A stretch of DNA of 64,000 bases from Saccharopolyspora indica (GCF_027853965.1 NZ_JAQGLB010000002.1:62001-126000), one strand, 5' to 3'. Counted from the stretch's first letter, positions 51,774 to 63,530 are shown. Program-made: numbers and translations. The notes: generated from the letters alone by a model not told the origin.

Positions 51774-52025
51774 GTGAGCAACATCGTTCTTGCGCAGGCC
51801 GCCGAAGCCGCCAACATCAACGCTGGTCTGGCCGCTATCGGCTACGGCCTGGGTGCCATCGGTGCTGCCATCGGTGTGGGCATGATCTGGGCCGCGGTCA
51901 TCAGCGGCACCGCCCGCCAGCCGGAGGCCGAGGGCCAGCTCCGTGGCATCGCCTACGTCTCCTTCGTCCTGGTCGAGGTGCTGGCGCTGATCGGTCTGGT
52001 CGTCTTCTTCATCGCCATGGGTTGA
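51774..52025 (+). CDS. atpE: ATP synthase subunit c
   Basis: 83 residues, hairpin of two helices. The Gly-rich first helix is GYGLGAIGAAIGVGMIWAA, the polar loop is RQPEAEG, and the proton-binding Glu68 is in FVLVEVLALIG. GTG start with AAAGG upstream. Adjacent residues to Glu68 set susceptibility to diarylquinolines in mycobacteria. Confidence 0.97.
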   Translation: MSNIVLAQAAEAANINAGLAAIGYGLGAIGAAIGVGMIWAAVISGTARQPEAEGQLRGIAYVSFVLVEVLALIGLVVFFIAMG

Positions 52026-52056
52026 TATTGACTCTGACGCGTTGGGAGACGTTGTG

Positions 52057-52611
52057 GTGAAGACGCAGATTCTGGCAGCGGCCGGTGAGCACAACCCGAT
52101 CATCCCGGAGATCTCCGAGGTGATCGTCGGTGGCATCGCGTTCCTGCTGCTGCTGTTCGTGCTCTGGAAGTTCGCGGTCCCGCAGTTCGAGAAGACCTAC
52201 GCCGAGCGCAGTGAGCGGATCGAAGGCGGGATCGCCCGGGCGGAGGCCGCGCAGGCCGAGGCCCAGCGGACTCTGGAGCAGTACAAGGCACAGCTGGCCG
52301 AGGCTCGTGCGGAGGCGGCTCGGATCCGCGACGACGCCCGCGCTGAAGGCCAGCAGATCCTGGAAGAGATGCGTGCCCAGGCACAGGCCGAGTCCGAGCG
52401 GATCGTCAGCCAGGGCCAGGCCCAGCTGGCGCACCAGAAGGCGCAGATCGTCGCCGAGCTGCGGTCGGACCTCGGCCGCCACGCGGTCGAACTGGCCGGT
52501 CGGGTGGTCGGCGAGTCCCTGGAGGACGAGGCCCGTCGGCGGGGCACCGTCGACCGGTTCCTGGACGAGCTGGAAGCCGCTTCGGCTCCGGCTGAATCTT
52601 CCAAGGCCTAA
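52057..52611 (+). CDS. atpF: ATP synthase subunit b
   Basis: About 184 residues. I start at GTG 52057 (GGGAG eight bases upstream); GTG 52054 and TTG 52042 are alternatives. One N-terminal membrane helix (VGGIAFLLLLFVLWKFAVP), then a long Ala/Glu/Gln-rich coiled coil (EAAQAEAQRTLEQYKAQLAE) forming the peripheral stalk. Confidence 0.95.
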   Translation: MKTQILAAAGEHNPIIPEISEVIVGGIAFLLLLFVLWKFAVPQFEKTYAERSERIEGGIARAEAAQAEAQRTLEQYKAQLAEARAEAARIRDDARAEGQQILEEMRAQAQAESERIVSQGQAQLAHQKAQIVAELRSDLGRHAVELAGRVVGESLEDEARRRGTVDRFLDELEAASAPAESSKA

Positions 52612-52632
52612 CCGAGTGAAAGGCGCTGAGAG

Positions 52633-53463
52633 TTGAGCACCCTCGTGAACGCCGCGAGCCGAGAAGCGCTGGCAGCCGCTGAGCTGCAGTTGCTGCAGGC
52701 CACGGACGGGGCCTCGGCCGCGGAGATCACCGGGCTCGCCGATGAGCTGTTCGGCGTGGCCGCTCTGCTGGGCCGGGAGTCCACGCTGCGGCGGGCGCTC
52801 GCCGACGCCTCCGTCGACCCGCGGTCCAGGGAAGACCTGGTCCGCGGGCTGCTGGCGGACAAGCTCGGTGCGCGGTCGCTGCCCGTGGTCGTCGAGGCCG
52901 CCCGGTCCCGCTGGTCGGGGCCGAAGGACCTGGTCGACGGGCTGGAGCGGTTGGCCCGCACCGCGCTGCTGGTGCAGGCCGAGCGGGCCGGCCGGCTCGA
53001 CGCCGTCGAGGACGAGCTGTTTCGGCTCGGCCGGATCATCGGCTCCCAGGTGGACCTGGAACGGCTGCTGTCGGACCCCACCGGGGACGAGGCGGGCAAG
53101 CACGCGGTCGTCGACCAGCTCGTCGAGGGCAAGGTCGAGCCGGTGACCCTGACGCTCGTCCGCCAGCTGGTGGCCCGGCCCCGCGGCCGGCGGGTCAGCG
53201 AGGGTCTGGAAGAGCTGGCCGAGCTGTCGGCGAAGCGCCGCGAGCGCTCGGTGGCGCACGTCCGCTCCGCGGTCCCGCTGAGCGACGAGCAGCAGCAGCG
53301 GTTGTCGCGCGCCCTGCAGCGGATCTACGCGCGGCCCATCGCCCTGCACATCGAGGTTGACCCCGGGGTCGAGGGCGGGCTGCTGATCCAGATCGGTGAT
53401 GAGGTCATCGACGGCAGCATCACGGGACGCCTGCAGTCCTTGCGGCGCGACCTGGCCAACTAG
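52633..53463 (+). CDS. atpH: ATP synthase subunit delta
   Basis: 276 residues. It is longer than the usual 180 because of an N-terminal helical extension, as in many actinobacteria (in mycobacteria a full b-delta fusion exists; here b and delta are separate). The C-terminal [33 protein letters not shown] is the OSCP signature. It joins the peripheral stalk to F1. TTG start with AAAGG upstream. Confidence 0.95.
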   Translation: MSTLVNAASREALAAAELQLLQATDGASAAEITGLADELFGVAALLGRESTLRRALADASVDPRSREDLVRGLLADKLGARSLPVVVEAARSRWSGPKDLVDGLERLARTALLVQAERAGRLDAVEDELFRLGRIIGSQVDLERLLSDPTGDEAGKHAVVDQLVEGKVEPVTLTLVRQLVARPRGRRVSEGLEELAELSAKRRERSVAHVRSAVPLSDEQQQRLSRALQRIYARPIALHIEVDPGVEGGLLIQIGDEVIDGSITGRLQSLRRDLAN

Positions 53464-53535
53464 CCGAGTGCGCGTGTCGACCACGCGTCGAACACCCACA
53501 CCCTTCCAAGAACGAACCGAGGGCAGGAACGAGAC

Positions 53536-55182
53536 ATGGCGGAGCTGACGATCTCGTCGGACGAGATCCGCAGTGCGATCGAGAAGTACGTCTCCAGCTA
53601 CTCCCCGGAGGTCAGCCGCGAGGAGGTCGGGGTCGTCACCGATACCGGTGACGGCATCGCCCATGTCGAGGGTCTGCCTTCGGCGATGACCGAGGAACTG
53701 CTGGAGTTCCCCGGCGGCATCTACGGTGTCGCGATGAACCTGGAAGCTCAGGAGATCGGTGCGGTCATCCTGGGTGAATCCGAGAAGATCGAGGAGGGCC
53801 AGGAGGTCAAGCGGACCGGCAAGGTCCTCTCGATCCCGGTCGGCGACGGCTTCCTGGGCCGCGTCGTCAACCCGCTCGGCGACCCGATCGACGGGCTCGG
53901 CGAGATCGCTGCCGAGGAGCAGCGCCCGCTCGAGCTGCAGGCGGCCACGGTCGTCGAGCGCAAGGGCGTGCACGAGCCCATGCAGACCGGCATCAAGGCC
54001 ATCGACTCGATGACCCCGATCGGTCGCGGCCAGCGTCAGCTGATCATCGGTGACCGCAAGACCGGCAAGACCACGGTCGCGGTCGACACGATCATCAACC
54101 AGAAGCAGGCCTGGGCCAGCGGTGACCCGGACAAGCAGGTCCGCTGCATCTACGTCGCGATCGGCCAGAAGGGCTCCACGATCGCCGGCGTCAAGCGGTC
54201 CCTCGAGGACGCCGGGGCGATGGAGTACACCACCATCGTCGCCGCGCCGGCCTCCGACTCGCCGGGTCTGAAGTGGCTGGCGCCCTACGCGGGCTCGGCC
54301 ATCGGCCAGCACTGGATGTACCAGGGCAAGCACGTCCTGATCATCTTCGACGACCTGACCAAGCAGGCCGAGGCGTACCGCGCGATCTCGCTGCTGCTGC
54401 GTCGTCCGCCGGGCCGCGAGGCGTACCCCGGTGACGTGTTCTACCTGCACTCGCGTCTGCTGGAGCGCTGCGCGAAGCTGTCCGACGAGATGGGCAAGGG
54501 CTCGATGACGGGTCTGCCGATCATCGAGACCAAGGCCAACGACGTGTCGGCCTACATCCCGACCAACGTCATCTCGATCACCGACGGCCAGTGCTTCCTG
54601 CAGTCGGACCTGTTCAACTCGGGTCAGCGCCCGGCCATCGACGTCGGTATCTCGGTGTCGCGAGTCGGTGGTTCCGCGCAGATCAAGGCGATGAAGAACA
54701 TCACCGGTTCGCTGCGCCTGGACCTGGCCCAGTACCGCGAGCTGGAGGCCTTCTCGGCCTTCGCCTCCGACCTGGACGCCGCGTCGAAGGCCCAGCTGGA
54801 CCGCGGTGCCCGGCTGTACGAGATCCTCAAGCAGGGCCAGGGCGAGCCGCTGCCGGTCGAGGAAGAGGTCGTGTCCCTCTTCATCGGCACCAAGGGCCAC
54901 CTGGACTCGGTGCCGGTCGGCGACGTGCGCCGCTTCGAGGCCGAGTTCCTGGCGCACATGCGGCGCAGCCACGCGACCACGCTCAAGGACATCGTCGAGA
55001 CCGGCAAGCTGTCCGACGACGGCGAGAAGGTCATCGTGGACGCGGTCGAGGACTTCAAGAAGCAGTTCACCGCCTCGGGCGGCGGTTCGGTGGTGCCGAG
55101 CGAGCCCGACGCCGAGGCGCTGGCCGCCGACGAGGTGGGGCAGGAGACCGTGAAGGTCAACCGCCCCGCGCCGAAGAAGTGA
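53536..55182 (+). CDS. atpA: ATP synthase subunit alpha
   Basis: 548 residues. P-loop GDRKTGKTT at about 172-180 and [17 protein letters not shown]-like region [17 protein letters not shown], the alpha/beta signature equivalent. It has a C-terminal extension of about 35 residues past the E. coli end, as in mycobacteria. Non-catalytic nucleotide-binding subunit of F1. Confidence 0.98.
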   Translation: MAELTISSDEIRSAIEKYVSSYSPEVSREEVGVVTDTGDGIAHVEGLPSAMTEELLEFPGGIYGVAMNLEAQEIGAVILGESEKIEEGQEVKRTGKVLSIPVGDGFLGRVVNPLGDPIDGLGEIAAEEQRPLELQAATVVERKGVHEPMQTGIKAIDSMTPIGRGQRQLIIGDRKTGKTTVAVDTIINQKQAWASGDPDKQVRCIYVAIGQKGSTIAGVKRSLEDAGAMEYTTIVAAPASDSPGLKWLAPYAGSAIGQHWMYQGKHVLIIFDDLTKQAEAYRAISLLLRRPPGREAYPGDVFYLHSRLLERCAKLSDEMGKGSMTGLPIIETKANDVSAYIPTNVISITDGQCFLQSDLFNSGQRPAIDVGISVSRVGGSAQIKAMKNITGSLRLDLAQYRELEAFSAFASDLDAASKAQLDRGARLYEILKQGQGEPLPVEEEVVSLFIGTKGHLDSVPVGDVRRFEAEFLAHMRRSHATTLKDIVETGKLSDDGEKVIVDAVEDFKKQFTASGGGSVVPSEPDAEALAADEVGQETVKVNRPAPKK

Positions 55183-55186
55183 CGTT

Positions 55187-57551
<2,365 letters not shown>

Positions 57552-57555
57552 GCGA

Positions 57556-57618
57556 CGGCCCCCGCGGGGGCCGGCACGAACCGGCGACGGGGTCGAGGTC
57601 CGAGAAGGCCTCGGCCCC
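57556..57618 (+). terminator. Two hairpins between atpD and atpC
   Basis: CGGCCCCCGCGGGGGCCG (57556-57573, perfect 18-nt palindrome) and GGGGTCGAGG (57589-57598) pairing with CCTCGGCCCC (57609-57618), followed by GTTT. Their place in the operon suggests partial termination or mRNA processing that lowers epsilon expression. A -10-like TAGACT at 57676 could restart transcription. Confidence 0.6.
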
Positions 57619-57711
57619 GTTTGCCAGCAAGGCATTCCCTGCCCGGCCAGTCACGATCGCCCTGGTGGCACCGGATAGACTGCGGGCACACACCCGACAA
57701 AGGAGACGCGC

Positions 57712-58077
57712 GTGGCCAACATGTCCGTCCAACTGGTCGCCGTCGAGCGCCGCCTGTGGTCCGGGGAAGCGACCGCCGTGGTCGCGCAGACCACCGAGGG
57801 AGAGATCGGCGTTCTCCCGGGGCACGAGCCGCTGCTCGGTGAGCTGATCGAGGGCGGTGTGGTGCGCATCACCACCGCCGAGAAGGAGACCGTGACCGCC
57901 GCGGTCCACGGCGGGTTCCTGTCGGTCACCTCGGGCGGGGTGAGCGTGCTGGCGGAGTCCGCGGAGCTGGCCGACGAGATCGACGTGGCGCAGGCCCGCG
58001 AGGACGTCAAGAGCGCGGATGAACAGGCCCGAGCACGGGCGTTGAGCCGATTGCGAGCCGCCGGCCACTCGGCCTGA
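57712..58077 (+). CDS. atpC: ATP synthase subunit epsilon
   Basis: 121 residues, GTG start with GGAG upstream. Beta-sandwich with [22 protein letters not shown] and a short C-terminal helical part ending [15 protein letters not shown], which in mycobacteria restrains ATP hydrolysis. It is separated from atpD by 160 bp containing two hairpins. Confidence 0.96.
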   Translation: MANMSVQLVAVERRLWSGEATAVVAQTTEGEIGVLPGHEPLLGELIEGGVVRITTAEKETVTAAVHGGFLSVTSGGVSVLAESAELADEIDVAQAREDVKSADEQARARALSRLRAAGHSA

Positions 58078-58089
58078 TCCGGGCCTCGC

Positions 58090-58524
58090 ATGGGCTCCCC
58101 GGTCGTGTGGTTCGTGGTGGCGTTGGGGCTGCTGCTGCTAGCAGCCCTGATCGTTGCGGCACTGGCCTGGCGTCGGCTGCGGGAACTGCGCGTCGGTGGC
58201 ATCGACGTGGCGTTGCGCGCCAGCAAGGACGGTGGCCGGGGTTGGCACCTGGGGGTGGCGCACTACCGGGGTGAGGAGTTCACCTGGTACCGGGTGCTGA
58301 GCCTGCGGTCGGGGCCGAACTGGGTGATCAACCGCCGGGACGTGGAGATCGCCCGCCGCCGGGAGCCGACGGTGTCCGAGGCCTACGCGATGCCCGCCGG
58401 TTCGACGGTGCTGGACCTGACCGGTCCGGACCTGGAGCTGGCGATGGGCCGCGACGCGCTGACCGGGTTCCTGTCCTGGCTGGAGTCGGCGCCGCCGGGC
58501 CGTTCGGTGCCGTGGGCGTCCTGA
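58090..58524 (+). CDS. DUF2550 membrane-anchored protein
   Basis: 144 residues, 12 bp after atpC. One N-terminal helix (VWFVVALGLLLLAALIVAALAW) and a cytoplasmic beta-rich DUF2550 domain (GRGWHLGVAHYRGEEFTWYRVLSL, FLSWLESAPPGRSVPWAS). The same gene follows atpC in mycobacteria. Function unknown. It is followed by the strongest intrinsic terminator in the window. Confidence 0.9.
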   Translation: MGSPVVWFVVALGLLLLAALIVAALAWRRLRELRVGGIDVALRASKDGGRGWHLGVAHYRGEEFTWYRVLSLRSGPNWVINRRDVEIARRREPTVSEAYAMPAGSTVLDLTGPDLELAMGRDALTGFLSWLESAPPGRSVPWAS

Positions 58525-58545
58525 AGTCGAATCGAAGAGCGTTGC

Positions 58546-58577
58546 AGCGGGGTCCGGTGTCCGGGCCCCGCTTTTTC
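58546..58577 (+). terminator. Intrinsic terminator of the ATP synthase operon
   Basis: AGCGGGGTCCGG (58546-58557) and CCGGGCCCCGCT (58561-58572) with a 3-nt loop, one G-U pair, followed by TTTTTCG. Confidence 0.92.
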
Positions 58578-58587
58578 GTGCGCGGGG

Positions 58588-58611
58588 TGACAGGAAGGTT
58601 CCCATGCTCGC
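58588..58611 (+). repeat. Dispersed 24-bp repeat at a convergent junction
   Basis: Consensus copy directly after the ATP synthase terminator and one base before the stop codon (58613-58615) of the convergent LysR gene, for which it is sense. Confidence 0.95.
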
Positions 58612-58612
58612 A

Positions 58613-59512
58613 TCAGCGGCACAGGTCCTCGCTGATGTCGTGGAGCAGCTGGAGGAACACCTCGATCAGCGGCGCGTGCCTGGTGCTGGTCGGCACGGCG
58701 GCGTGGATGCGCCGGTGCAGTCCTGACGCGAGCGGGTGGTGGGTGGTGCCGGGAGCGCCGGTGATGGCCAGGCGCGGAATGAAGGAGACGGCCACTCCGG
58801 CGGACACCACGGCTTCGGCGACGGCGTAGGACTCGAATTCGAACGCCACTCGCGGCGCGAAGGCCTCGGCGCGCGCGGCGGCTTCCAGTTGTCTGCGGTT
58901 CGGGAGGTCGGGCGGGGCGCAGGCCCAGGTGTCCTCGCGGAAGTCGGCGAGCCGCGGCGCGGTGTTCCCGGCGCGCGGGTGGCCGGTGGGCAGCACGGCG
59001 TGGATCGGGTCGTCCAGCAGGTGCACGAGGCGAACGCCGGGTGGTGCCTCCAGCGGCTCGCGGTACTCGCCGACGAGCGCGAGGTCCAAGCGGTGTGCGG
59101 CGACCCGCTCGATGCCTTCGACCGGGCCCAGGTCGACGACGGACAGCTCGGAGGCGGGGTGGCGGTGGCGCATCGCGGCCAGCGCTTCTGGCAGCAGGGC
59201 GAGGCCGGCGGTGGGGAAGGCGCCGAGGCGGAGCCGGTTGCGGTGCTCGTCGCGGAAGCGCTGGGCGTCGCTGGTGGCGTCGTGCAGCGCTGCGGCGATC
59301 CGTTCCGCGCGCTCGGCCATGCGAGCGCCCAGCGGGGTCAGGCGGACGCCGTGGGGGAGCCGTTCGACCAGCTGTGCGCCGACCTCGTCCTCCAGGCGGA
59401 TCAGCTGCTGCGACACCGCTGGTGGGGTCCTGCCGAGCTGTTCGGCGGCGCGGGTCACGCTGCCGTGTTCGCGCAGCGCCAGCAGGACGAGCAGCCGGGA
59501 CGGGTCGAGCAT
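58613..59512 (-). CDS. LysR-family regulator
   Basis: 299 residues. N-terminal winged helix LLALREHGSVTRAAEQLGRTPPAVSQQLIRLEDEVGAQLVER (about 10-51), then two effector sub-domains (LRLGAFPTAG, LVGEYREP, CAPPDLPNRRQLEAAA). It is divergent from the first of two GNAT genes with a 70-bp gap, so that gene is the likely target. The effector is unknown. Confidence 0.92.
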   Translation of the reverse strand: MLDPSRLLVLLALREHGSVTRAAEQLGRTPPAVSQQLIRLEDEVGAQLVERLPHGVRLTPLGARMAERAERIAAALHDATSDAQRFRDEHRNRLRLGAFPTAGLALLPEALAAMRHRHPASELSVVDLGPVEGIERVAAHRLDLALVGEYREPLEAPPGVRLVHLLDDPIHAVLPTGHPRAGNTAPRLADFREDTWACAPPDLPNRRQLEAAARAEAFAPRVAFEFESYAVAEAVVSAGVAVSFIPRLAITGAPGTTHHPLASGLHRRIHAAVPTSTRHAPLIEVFLQLLHDISEDLCR

Positions 59513-59582
59513 GAAGGTTCACTTTACGCGTCGGAAGAATCCGTAACTGGATGTGAAGGGCTGGCCGGGAAAGACTGGAGGC

Positions 59583-60059
59583 GTGATCGAGCAGGTCAGC
59601 TACACCATCGAAGCAGAACCCATCGACAGCCCGGCAGCGCAGCAGGCGCTCCGCGCGTACGTCGCCGAGCTGGACAGCCGCTTCCCGAACGGGTTCGACA
59701 CCTCCCGCGCCGCCCCGCCGGCCAAGACCGACTTCGTCCCGCCCGCCGGGGTGTTCCTCGTGGTGCGGGCCGGCGGACAGGTGCTCGGCTGCGGAGCGCT
59801 GCGCACCGGGCCGGGTGGAATCGGGGAGATCCGGCGCATGTGGATCGCTCCGGAACTGCGCGGGCGGGGTGCCGGGCGGGCGCTGCTCGCCGAGCTGGAG
59901 CAGCAGGCCCGGGGGCTGGGCTGCGACCGGATCCGGCTGGACACCGCGGCCGAGCTCCGCGAGGCGCGCGCCCTCTACGACTCGGCGGGCTACCAGGAGA
60001 TCCCGGCCTACAACGACAACGAGTACGCGCGGCACTGGTACGAGAAAACCCTGCGGTGA
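59583..60059 (+). CDS. GNAT acetyltransferase
   Basis: About 158 residues from GTG 59583. AAGACT lies 12 to 7 bases upstream and no useful Shine-Dalgarno is present, so it may be leaderless. GNAT motif A: EIRRMWIAPELRGRGAGRALLAELEQQA, with the acetyl-CoA loop RGRGAG near 100; motif B: ARALYDSAGYQEIPAY. PGGIGEIRRMWI is typical of the small-molecule or antibiotic class. It is followed 29 bp later by a second GNAT gene. Confidence 0.88.
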   Translation: MIEQVSYTIEAEPIDSPAAQQALRAYVAELDSRFPNGFDTSRAAPPAKTDFVPPAGVFLVVRAGGQVLGCGALRTGPGGIGEIRRMWIAPELRGRGAGRALLAELEQQARGLGCDRIRLDTAAELREARALYDSAGYQEIPAYNDNEYARHWYEKTLR

Positions 60060-60088
60060 TCGGCTCGGCGCCGAACTACGCTGCGGTG

Positions 60089-60559
60089 GTGCGCATCGAG
60101 ATCGTCGGCTACGACCACCCGGATTCCGCGCGGCTGATCGACGTCCTCCAGCAGGAGTACGTCGATCGCTACGGCGAGGAGGACGGCACCCCGGTCGAAC
60201 CGGTCGAGTTCCGGCCGCCGCAGGGGCTGTTCCTGCTCGGCTACCTCGACGATCGACCGGTCGGTTCGGGCGGCTGGCGCGCCCGCGAGGGCGATGAGCC
60301 AGGGCTGCGGGACGGCGACGCCGAGATGAAGCGGCTGTTCGTGGTGTCCGGTGCGCGCGGTCGCGGCCTGTCGCGGCGGCTGCTCGCCGAGCTGGAGCAC
60401 ACCGCCGCGATGGCAGGCCGCAAGCGCATGGTGCTGGAGACCGGTGCGCGGCAGCCGGAGGCGATCGGTCTCTACACCTCCGCCGGCTACACCGAGATCG
60501 ACACCTTCGGCATGTACCGGGACGACCCGCTGAGCCGCTGCTTCGCCAAGGAGCTCTGA
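60089..60559 (+). CDS. GNAT acetyltransferase, second of a tandem pair
   Basis: About 156 residues from GTG 60089, with TACGCT at 60077; GTG 60056, overlapping the stop of the upstream gene (GTGA), is an alternative that would couple them. GNAT core: DAEMKRLFVVSGARGRGLSRRLLAELEHTA and EAIGLYTSAGYTEIDTFG. It shares fold and architecture with its neighbour (VPPAGVFLV versus RPPQGLFLLGY), suggesting an old duplication. Ends 21 bp from the convergent cobO gene. Confidence 0.88.
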   Translation: MRIEIVGYDHPDSARLIDVLQQEYVDRYGEEDGTPVEPVEFRPPQGLFLLGYLDDRPVGSGGWRAREGDEPGLRDGDAEMKRLFVVSGARGRGLSRRLLAELEHTAAMAGRKRMVLETGARQPEAIGLYTSAGYTEIDTFGMYRDDPLSRCFAKEL

Positions 60560-60580
60560 GGACAGCTACGCCGACAGGCC

Positions 60581-61153
60581 TCAGGCGTTGCCGCCGGGCT
60601 TCCAGAGCACGTCGCCGCCCGGGTTGGCCACCCGCGCCAGGATGAACAGCAGGTCCGACAGCCGGTTCAGGTACTTCGCGGGCAGCGGTGAGGTGCGCTC
60701 CCCGTCGGCTTCCTGCAGCGCCCACGCCGAGCGCTCGGCCCGCCGGGCCACGCACCGCGCTTGGTGCAGCAGCGCACCGCCGGGAGTGCCGCCGGGCAGG
60801 ATGAACGAATCCAGCTTGCCCAGCCGGGAGTTGAACTCGTCGCACCAGCCTTCGAGCCGGTCGACGTAGTCCTGGGTGACCCGCAGCGGCGGGTACTTCG
60901 GGTTCTCCGCGATCGGGGTGGACAGGTCCGCGCCCACGTCGAACAGATCGTTCTGCACCGCTCGCAGCACCGCGACGACGTCCTCGCCGAGCTCGGCGGT
61001 GGCCAGCGCCACGCCGAGCACCGAGTTCGTCTCGTCGACGTCGGCGTAGGCGACCAGCCGCGGATCGGTCTTGTGCACCACGGAGTTGTCCGACAGCCGG
61101 GTCGTGCCCGAATCCCCGGCGCGCGTGTAGATCTTCGTCAGGTGGACGGCCAT
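60581..61153 (-). CDS. cobO: PduO-type cob(I)alamin adenosyltransferase
   Basis: 190 residues. Signature [18 protein letters not shown] at the N-terminus binds ATP, then [16 protein letters not shown], and the C-terminal [18 protein letters not shown]. It makes adenosylcobalamin from cob(I)alamin and ATP. The PduO fold is unrelated to CobA/CobO of the P-loop class, so the symbol follows common actinobacterial usage. The gene sits between DUF2550 and murA, as in related genomes. Divergent from murA. Confidence 0.93.
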   Translation of the reverse strand: MAVHLTKIYTRAGDSGTTRLSDNSVVHKTDPRLVAYADVDETNSVLGVALATAELGEDVVAVLRAVQNDLFDVGADLSTPIAENPKYPPLRVTQDYVDRLEGWCDEFNSRLGKLDSFILPGGTPGGALLHQARCVARRAERSAWALQEADGERTSPLPAKYLNRLSDLLFILARVANPGGDVLWKPGGNA

Positions 61154-61173
61154 GCGGACAGCCTATGCGGATG

Positions 61174-61228
61174 TGACAGGAAGGTTCCCATGCTCGCACC
61201 GCGGTGACGGGAAGGTTCCCGTGCTGGC
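61174..61228 (+). repeat. Dispersed 24-bp repeat, two tandem copies in a divergent gap
   Basis: Copies 61174-61197 and 61205-61228 (the second degenerate: GACGGGAAGG and CGTGCTGGC), 31 bp start to start, between the divergent cobO and murA starts, 53 bp before murA. Confidence 0.9.
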
Positions 61229-61266
61229 GTCGCGCACCCGCCCCGATGGCGGTGGTGGGCGGGCCG

Positions 61267-61280
61267 TAACCTCGATGCTC
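61267..61280 (+). promoter_or_regulatory. Promoter of murA, leaderless start
   Basis: TAACCT (61267-61272), eight bases, then GTG 61281. No Shine-Dalgarno. Confidence 0.55.
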
Positions 61281-62537
61281 GTGAGTGAGCACTTCCGGGT
61301 ACACGGCGGAGCGCGTCTCGTCGGCGAGGTCGACGTGGTCGGGGCTAAGAACAGCGTGCTGAAGCTGATGGCTGCCGCGCTGCTGGCGGAGGGCACGACG
61401 ACGATCGTCAACTGCCCGGAGATCCTCGACGTTCCGCTGATGGCCGACGTGCTGCGCAGCCTCGGTTGCGAGGTGTCGATCGACGGCGGCACGGTGCGCA
61501 TCACGACTCCGGCGGAGATCAGCCACGAGGCGGTGTCGCCGTCGATGGGCAAGCTGCGCGCCTCGGTGTGCGTGCTGGGGCCGCTGGTGGCCCGCTGCCG
61601 TCGTGCGGTGGTGACGCTGCCCGGTGGTGACGCGATCGGTTCCCGGCCGCTGGACATGCACCAGAACGGTCTGCGGCAGCTCGGCGCCACCAGCCACATC
61701 GAGCACGGCGCGGTGGTGGCCGAGGCGGAGAACCTGCGCGGCGCCCAGATCTGGCTGGACTTCCCGAGCGTGGGGGCGACGGAGAACATCCTGATGGCCG
61801 CGGTGCTGGCCGAGGGCACCACGGTGATCGACAACGCGGCGCGCGAGCCGGAGATCGTCGACCTGTGCGTGATGCTGCAGCAGATGGGCGCCAAGATCGA
61901 GGGCGCGGGCACCTCCACGCTGACGGTGCACGGGGTGTCCTCGCTCAAGGCGGTCGAGCACCGCGTGATCGGCGACCGGATCGTGGGTGCGACCTGGGCT
62001 TTCGCCGCTGCGGCCACTCGCGGTGACATCACCGTGCGCGGTGTCGATCCGCGGCACGTCAACCTGGTGCTGGAGAAGCTGCGCAGCGCCGGTGCCGAGG
62101 TGACCACTGCTGAGGAGAGCTTCCGGGTGGTCATGCGGGGTCGTCCGAACGCGGTCGACTTCGTCACGCTGCCCTACCCGGGTTTCCCGACGGACCTGCA
62201 GCCGATGGCGCTGGCGCTGTCCGCGGTCGCCGACGGCACCTCGATGATCACCGAGAACCTGTTCGAGTCCCGGTTCCGGTTCATCGAGGAGCTGGTGCGG
62301 ATGGGCGCCGACGGGCGCACCGACGGCCACCACGCGGTCGTGCGCGGCCTGGACCGGCTGTCGAGCGCCCCGGTGTGGGCGACCGACATCCGCGCGGGTG
62401 TCGGCCTGGTGCTGGCCGGCCTGTGCGCCGACGGGATCACCGAGGTGTGGGACGTTTTCCACATCGACCGCGGCTACCCGAACTTCGTGGAGAACCTGCG
62501 CGGCCTGGGCGCGGACATCGAGCGCGTGACCGACTGA
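61281..62537 (+). CDS. murA: UDP-N-acetylglucosamine 1-carboxyvinyltransferase, fosfomycin-insensitive type
   Basis: 418 residues from GTG 61281 (ATG 61275 is two codons earlier). It adds enolpyruvate to UDP-GlcNAc, the first committed peptidoglycan step. [18 protein letters not shown] is the N-terminal substrate lysine region. The active-site loop reads [15 protein letters not shown]: the residue that is Cys115 in E. coli is Asp117 here, which gives intrinsic fosfomycin resistance, as in M. tuberculosis. The C-terminal [23 protein letters not shown] is canonical. Confidence 0.97.
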   Translation: MSEHFRVHGGARLVGEVDVVGAKNSVLKLMAAALLAEGTTTIVNCPEILDVPLMADVLRSLGCEVSIDGGTVRITTPAEISHEAVSPSMGKLRASVCVLGPLVARCRRAVVTLPGGDAIGSRPLDMHQNGLRQLGATSHIEHGAVVAEAENLRGAQIWLDFPSVGATENILMAAVLAEGTTVIDNAAREPEIVDLCVMLQQMGAKIEGAGTSTLTVHGVSSLKAVEHRVIGDRIVGATWAFAAAATRGDITVRGVDPRHVNLVLEKLRSAGAEVTTAEESFRVVMRGRPNAVDFVTLPYPGFPTDLQPMALALSAVADGTSMITENLFESRFRFIEELVRMGADGRTDGHHAVVRGLDRLSSAPVWATDIRAGVGLVLAGLCADGITEVWDVFHIDRGYPNFVENLRGLGADIERVTD

Positions 62538-62548
62538 CCTCACCCCGG

Positions 62549-62576
62549 TCCGCCATGTGATGCAAACCATAGCGGA
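62549..62576. promoter_or_regulatory. Inverted repeat upstream of ehuB
   Basis: TCCGCCAT (62549-62556) and ATAGCGGA (62569-62576) match 7 of 8 around a 12-nt centre, 51 bp before ehuB. This may be an operator for ectoine-uptake control or a weak hairpin. Confidence 0.45.
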
Positions 62577-62627
62577 TGGCCTGACCATGGGCGGTGACCC
62601 TGCTCCCGGCTCGAAGGGGCGATGGTC

Positions 62628-63518
62628 ATGGCGAGCAGTGGGTGGACGCGTCGCGAGTTCCTCAAGGGATCCGGTGTCGCCGCAGGTGCACTGGTTCTCG
62701 GCGGATGCACCCGGACCGGCGGCGGCGCGGGAGGTGACCCGCTCGAAGAGGCCCGCCGGTCGGGCACCGTGCAGGTCGGCATCGCCGGGGAAGCGCCGTA
62801 CGGTTTCACCGACCAGACCGGCCGGGTCACCGGTGAAGCGCCCGAGGTCGCCCGCGCCGTGTTCGGCAACCTGGGCGTCGGCACCGTGCAGGCTTCGCAG
62901 GTCGACTTCAACCAGCTGATCCCGGCGCTGAACGCGAACAAGTTCAGCGTGGTCGCCGCGGGCATGTTCATCACTCCCGAGCGCTGCAAGAACGCGGCGT
63001 TCTCCATCCCGGACTACGTCGCGCCCACGGCGTTCCTGGTTCCTCGCGGAAACCCGGAAGGCATCGCCACTTTCGAGGACGTCGTGCGCAAGAAGCTCAC
63101 CCTCGCTGTCCTCAGCGGTGCCGTGGAGAAGGACTACGCCCAGCGCCTGGGCGTGCCGGACTCGCAGGTGCAGCCCTTCGACTCCCAGAACGCGCTGTTG
63201 CAGGCCGTGGTCAACCAGCGCGTCCAGTGCGCTGCGCTGACCAACATCTCGCTCAACGACCTGGTGCAGAAGAACCCCGGTGCCCAGGTCGAGTTCACCA
63301 GGGGCTTCACCCCGGTGATCGGCGGGAAACCGGAGGTGCAGGCGGGTGCGTTCGTGTTCCGCCCGGCCGACACCGGGCTGCGCGACGCGTTCAACGCCGA
63401 GCTGAAGAAGCTCCAGGACAGCGGCGAGTGGGTGCGCATCGCGAGCCCGTTCGGGTTCACCCGGGAGAACCTGCCGCCGCCCGGGGTCACCACGGAGGCG
63501 TTGTGTGCCGGTAGCTGA
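62628..63518 (+). CDS. ehuB: Ectoine/hydroxyectoine-type ABC transporter substrate-binding lipoprotein
   Basis: 296 residues from ATG 62628, with GAAGGGG eight bases upstream (ATG 62622 is too close to it). Twin-arginine signal RREFLKGS with lipobox LGGC at about residues 23-26, so exported folded and lipid-anchored. The binding domain has IAGEAPYGFTDQTGRVTGEAPEVARAVF and AAGMFITPERCKNAAFSIPDY, the pattern of EhuB of compatible-solute uptake. The next gene is the permease ehuC, 12 bp away. Confidence 0.87.
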   Translation: MASSGWTRREFLKGSGVAAGALVLGGCTRTGGGAGGDPLEEARRSGTVQVGIAGEAPYGFTDQTGRVTGEAPEVARAVFGNLGVGTVQASQVDFNQLIPALNANKFSVVAAGMFITPERCKNAAFSIPDYVAPTAFLVPRGNPEGIATFEDVVRKKLTLAVLSGAVEKDYAQRLGVPDSQVQPFDSQNALLQAVVNQRVQCAALTNISLNDLVQKNPGAQVEFTRGFTPVIGGKPEVQAGAFVFRPADTGLRDAFNAELKKLQDSGEWVRIASPFGFTRENLPPPGVTTEALCAGS

Positions 63519-63530
63519 CCGGGAGGTGGC

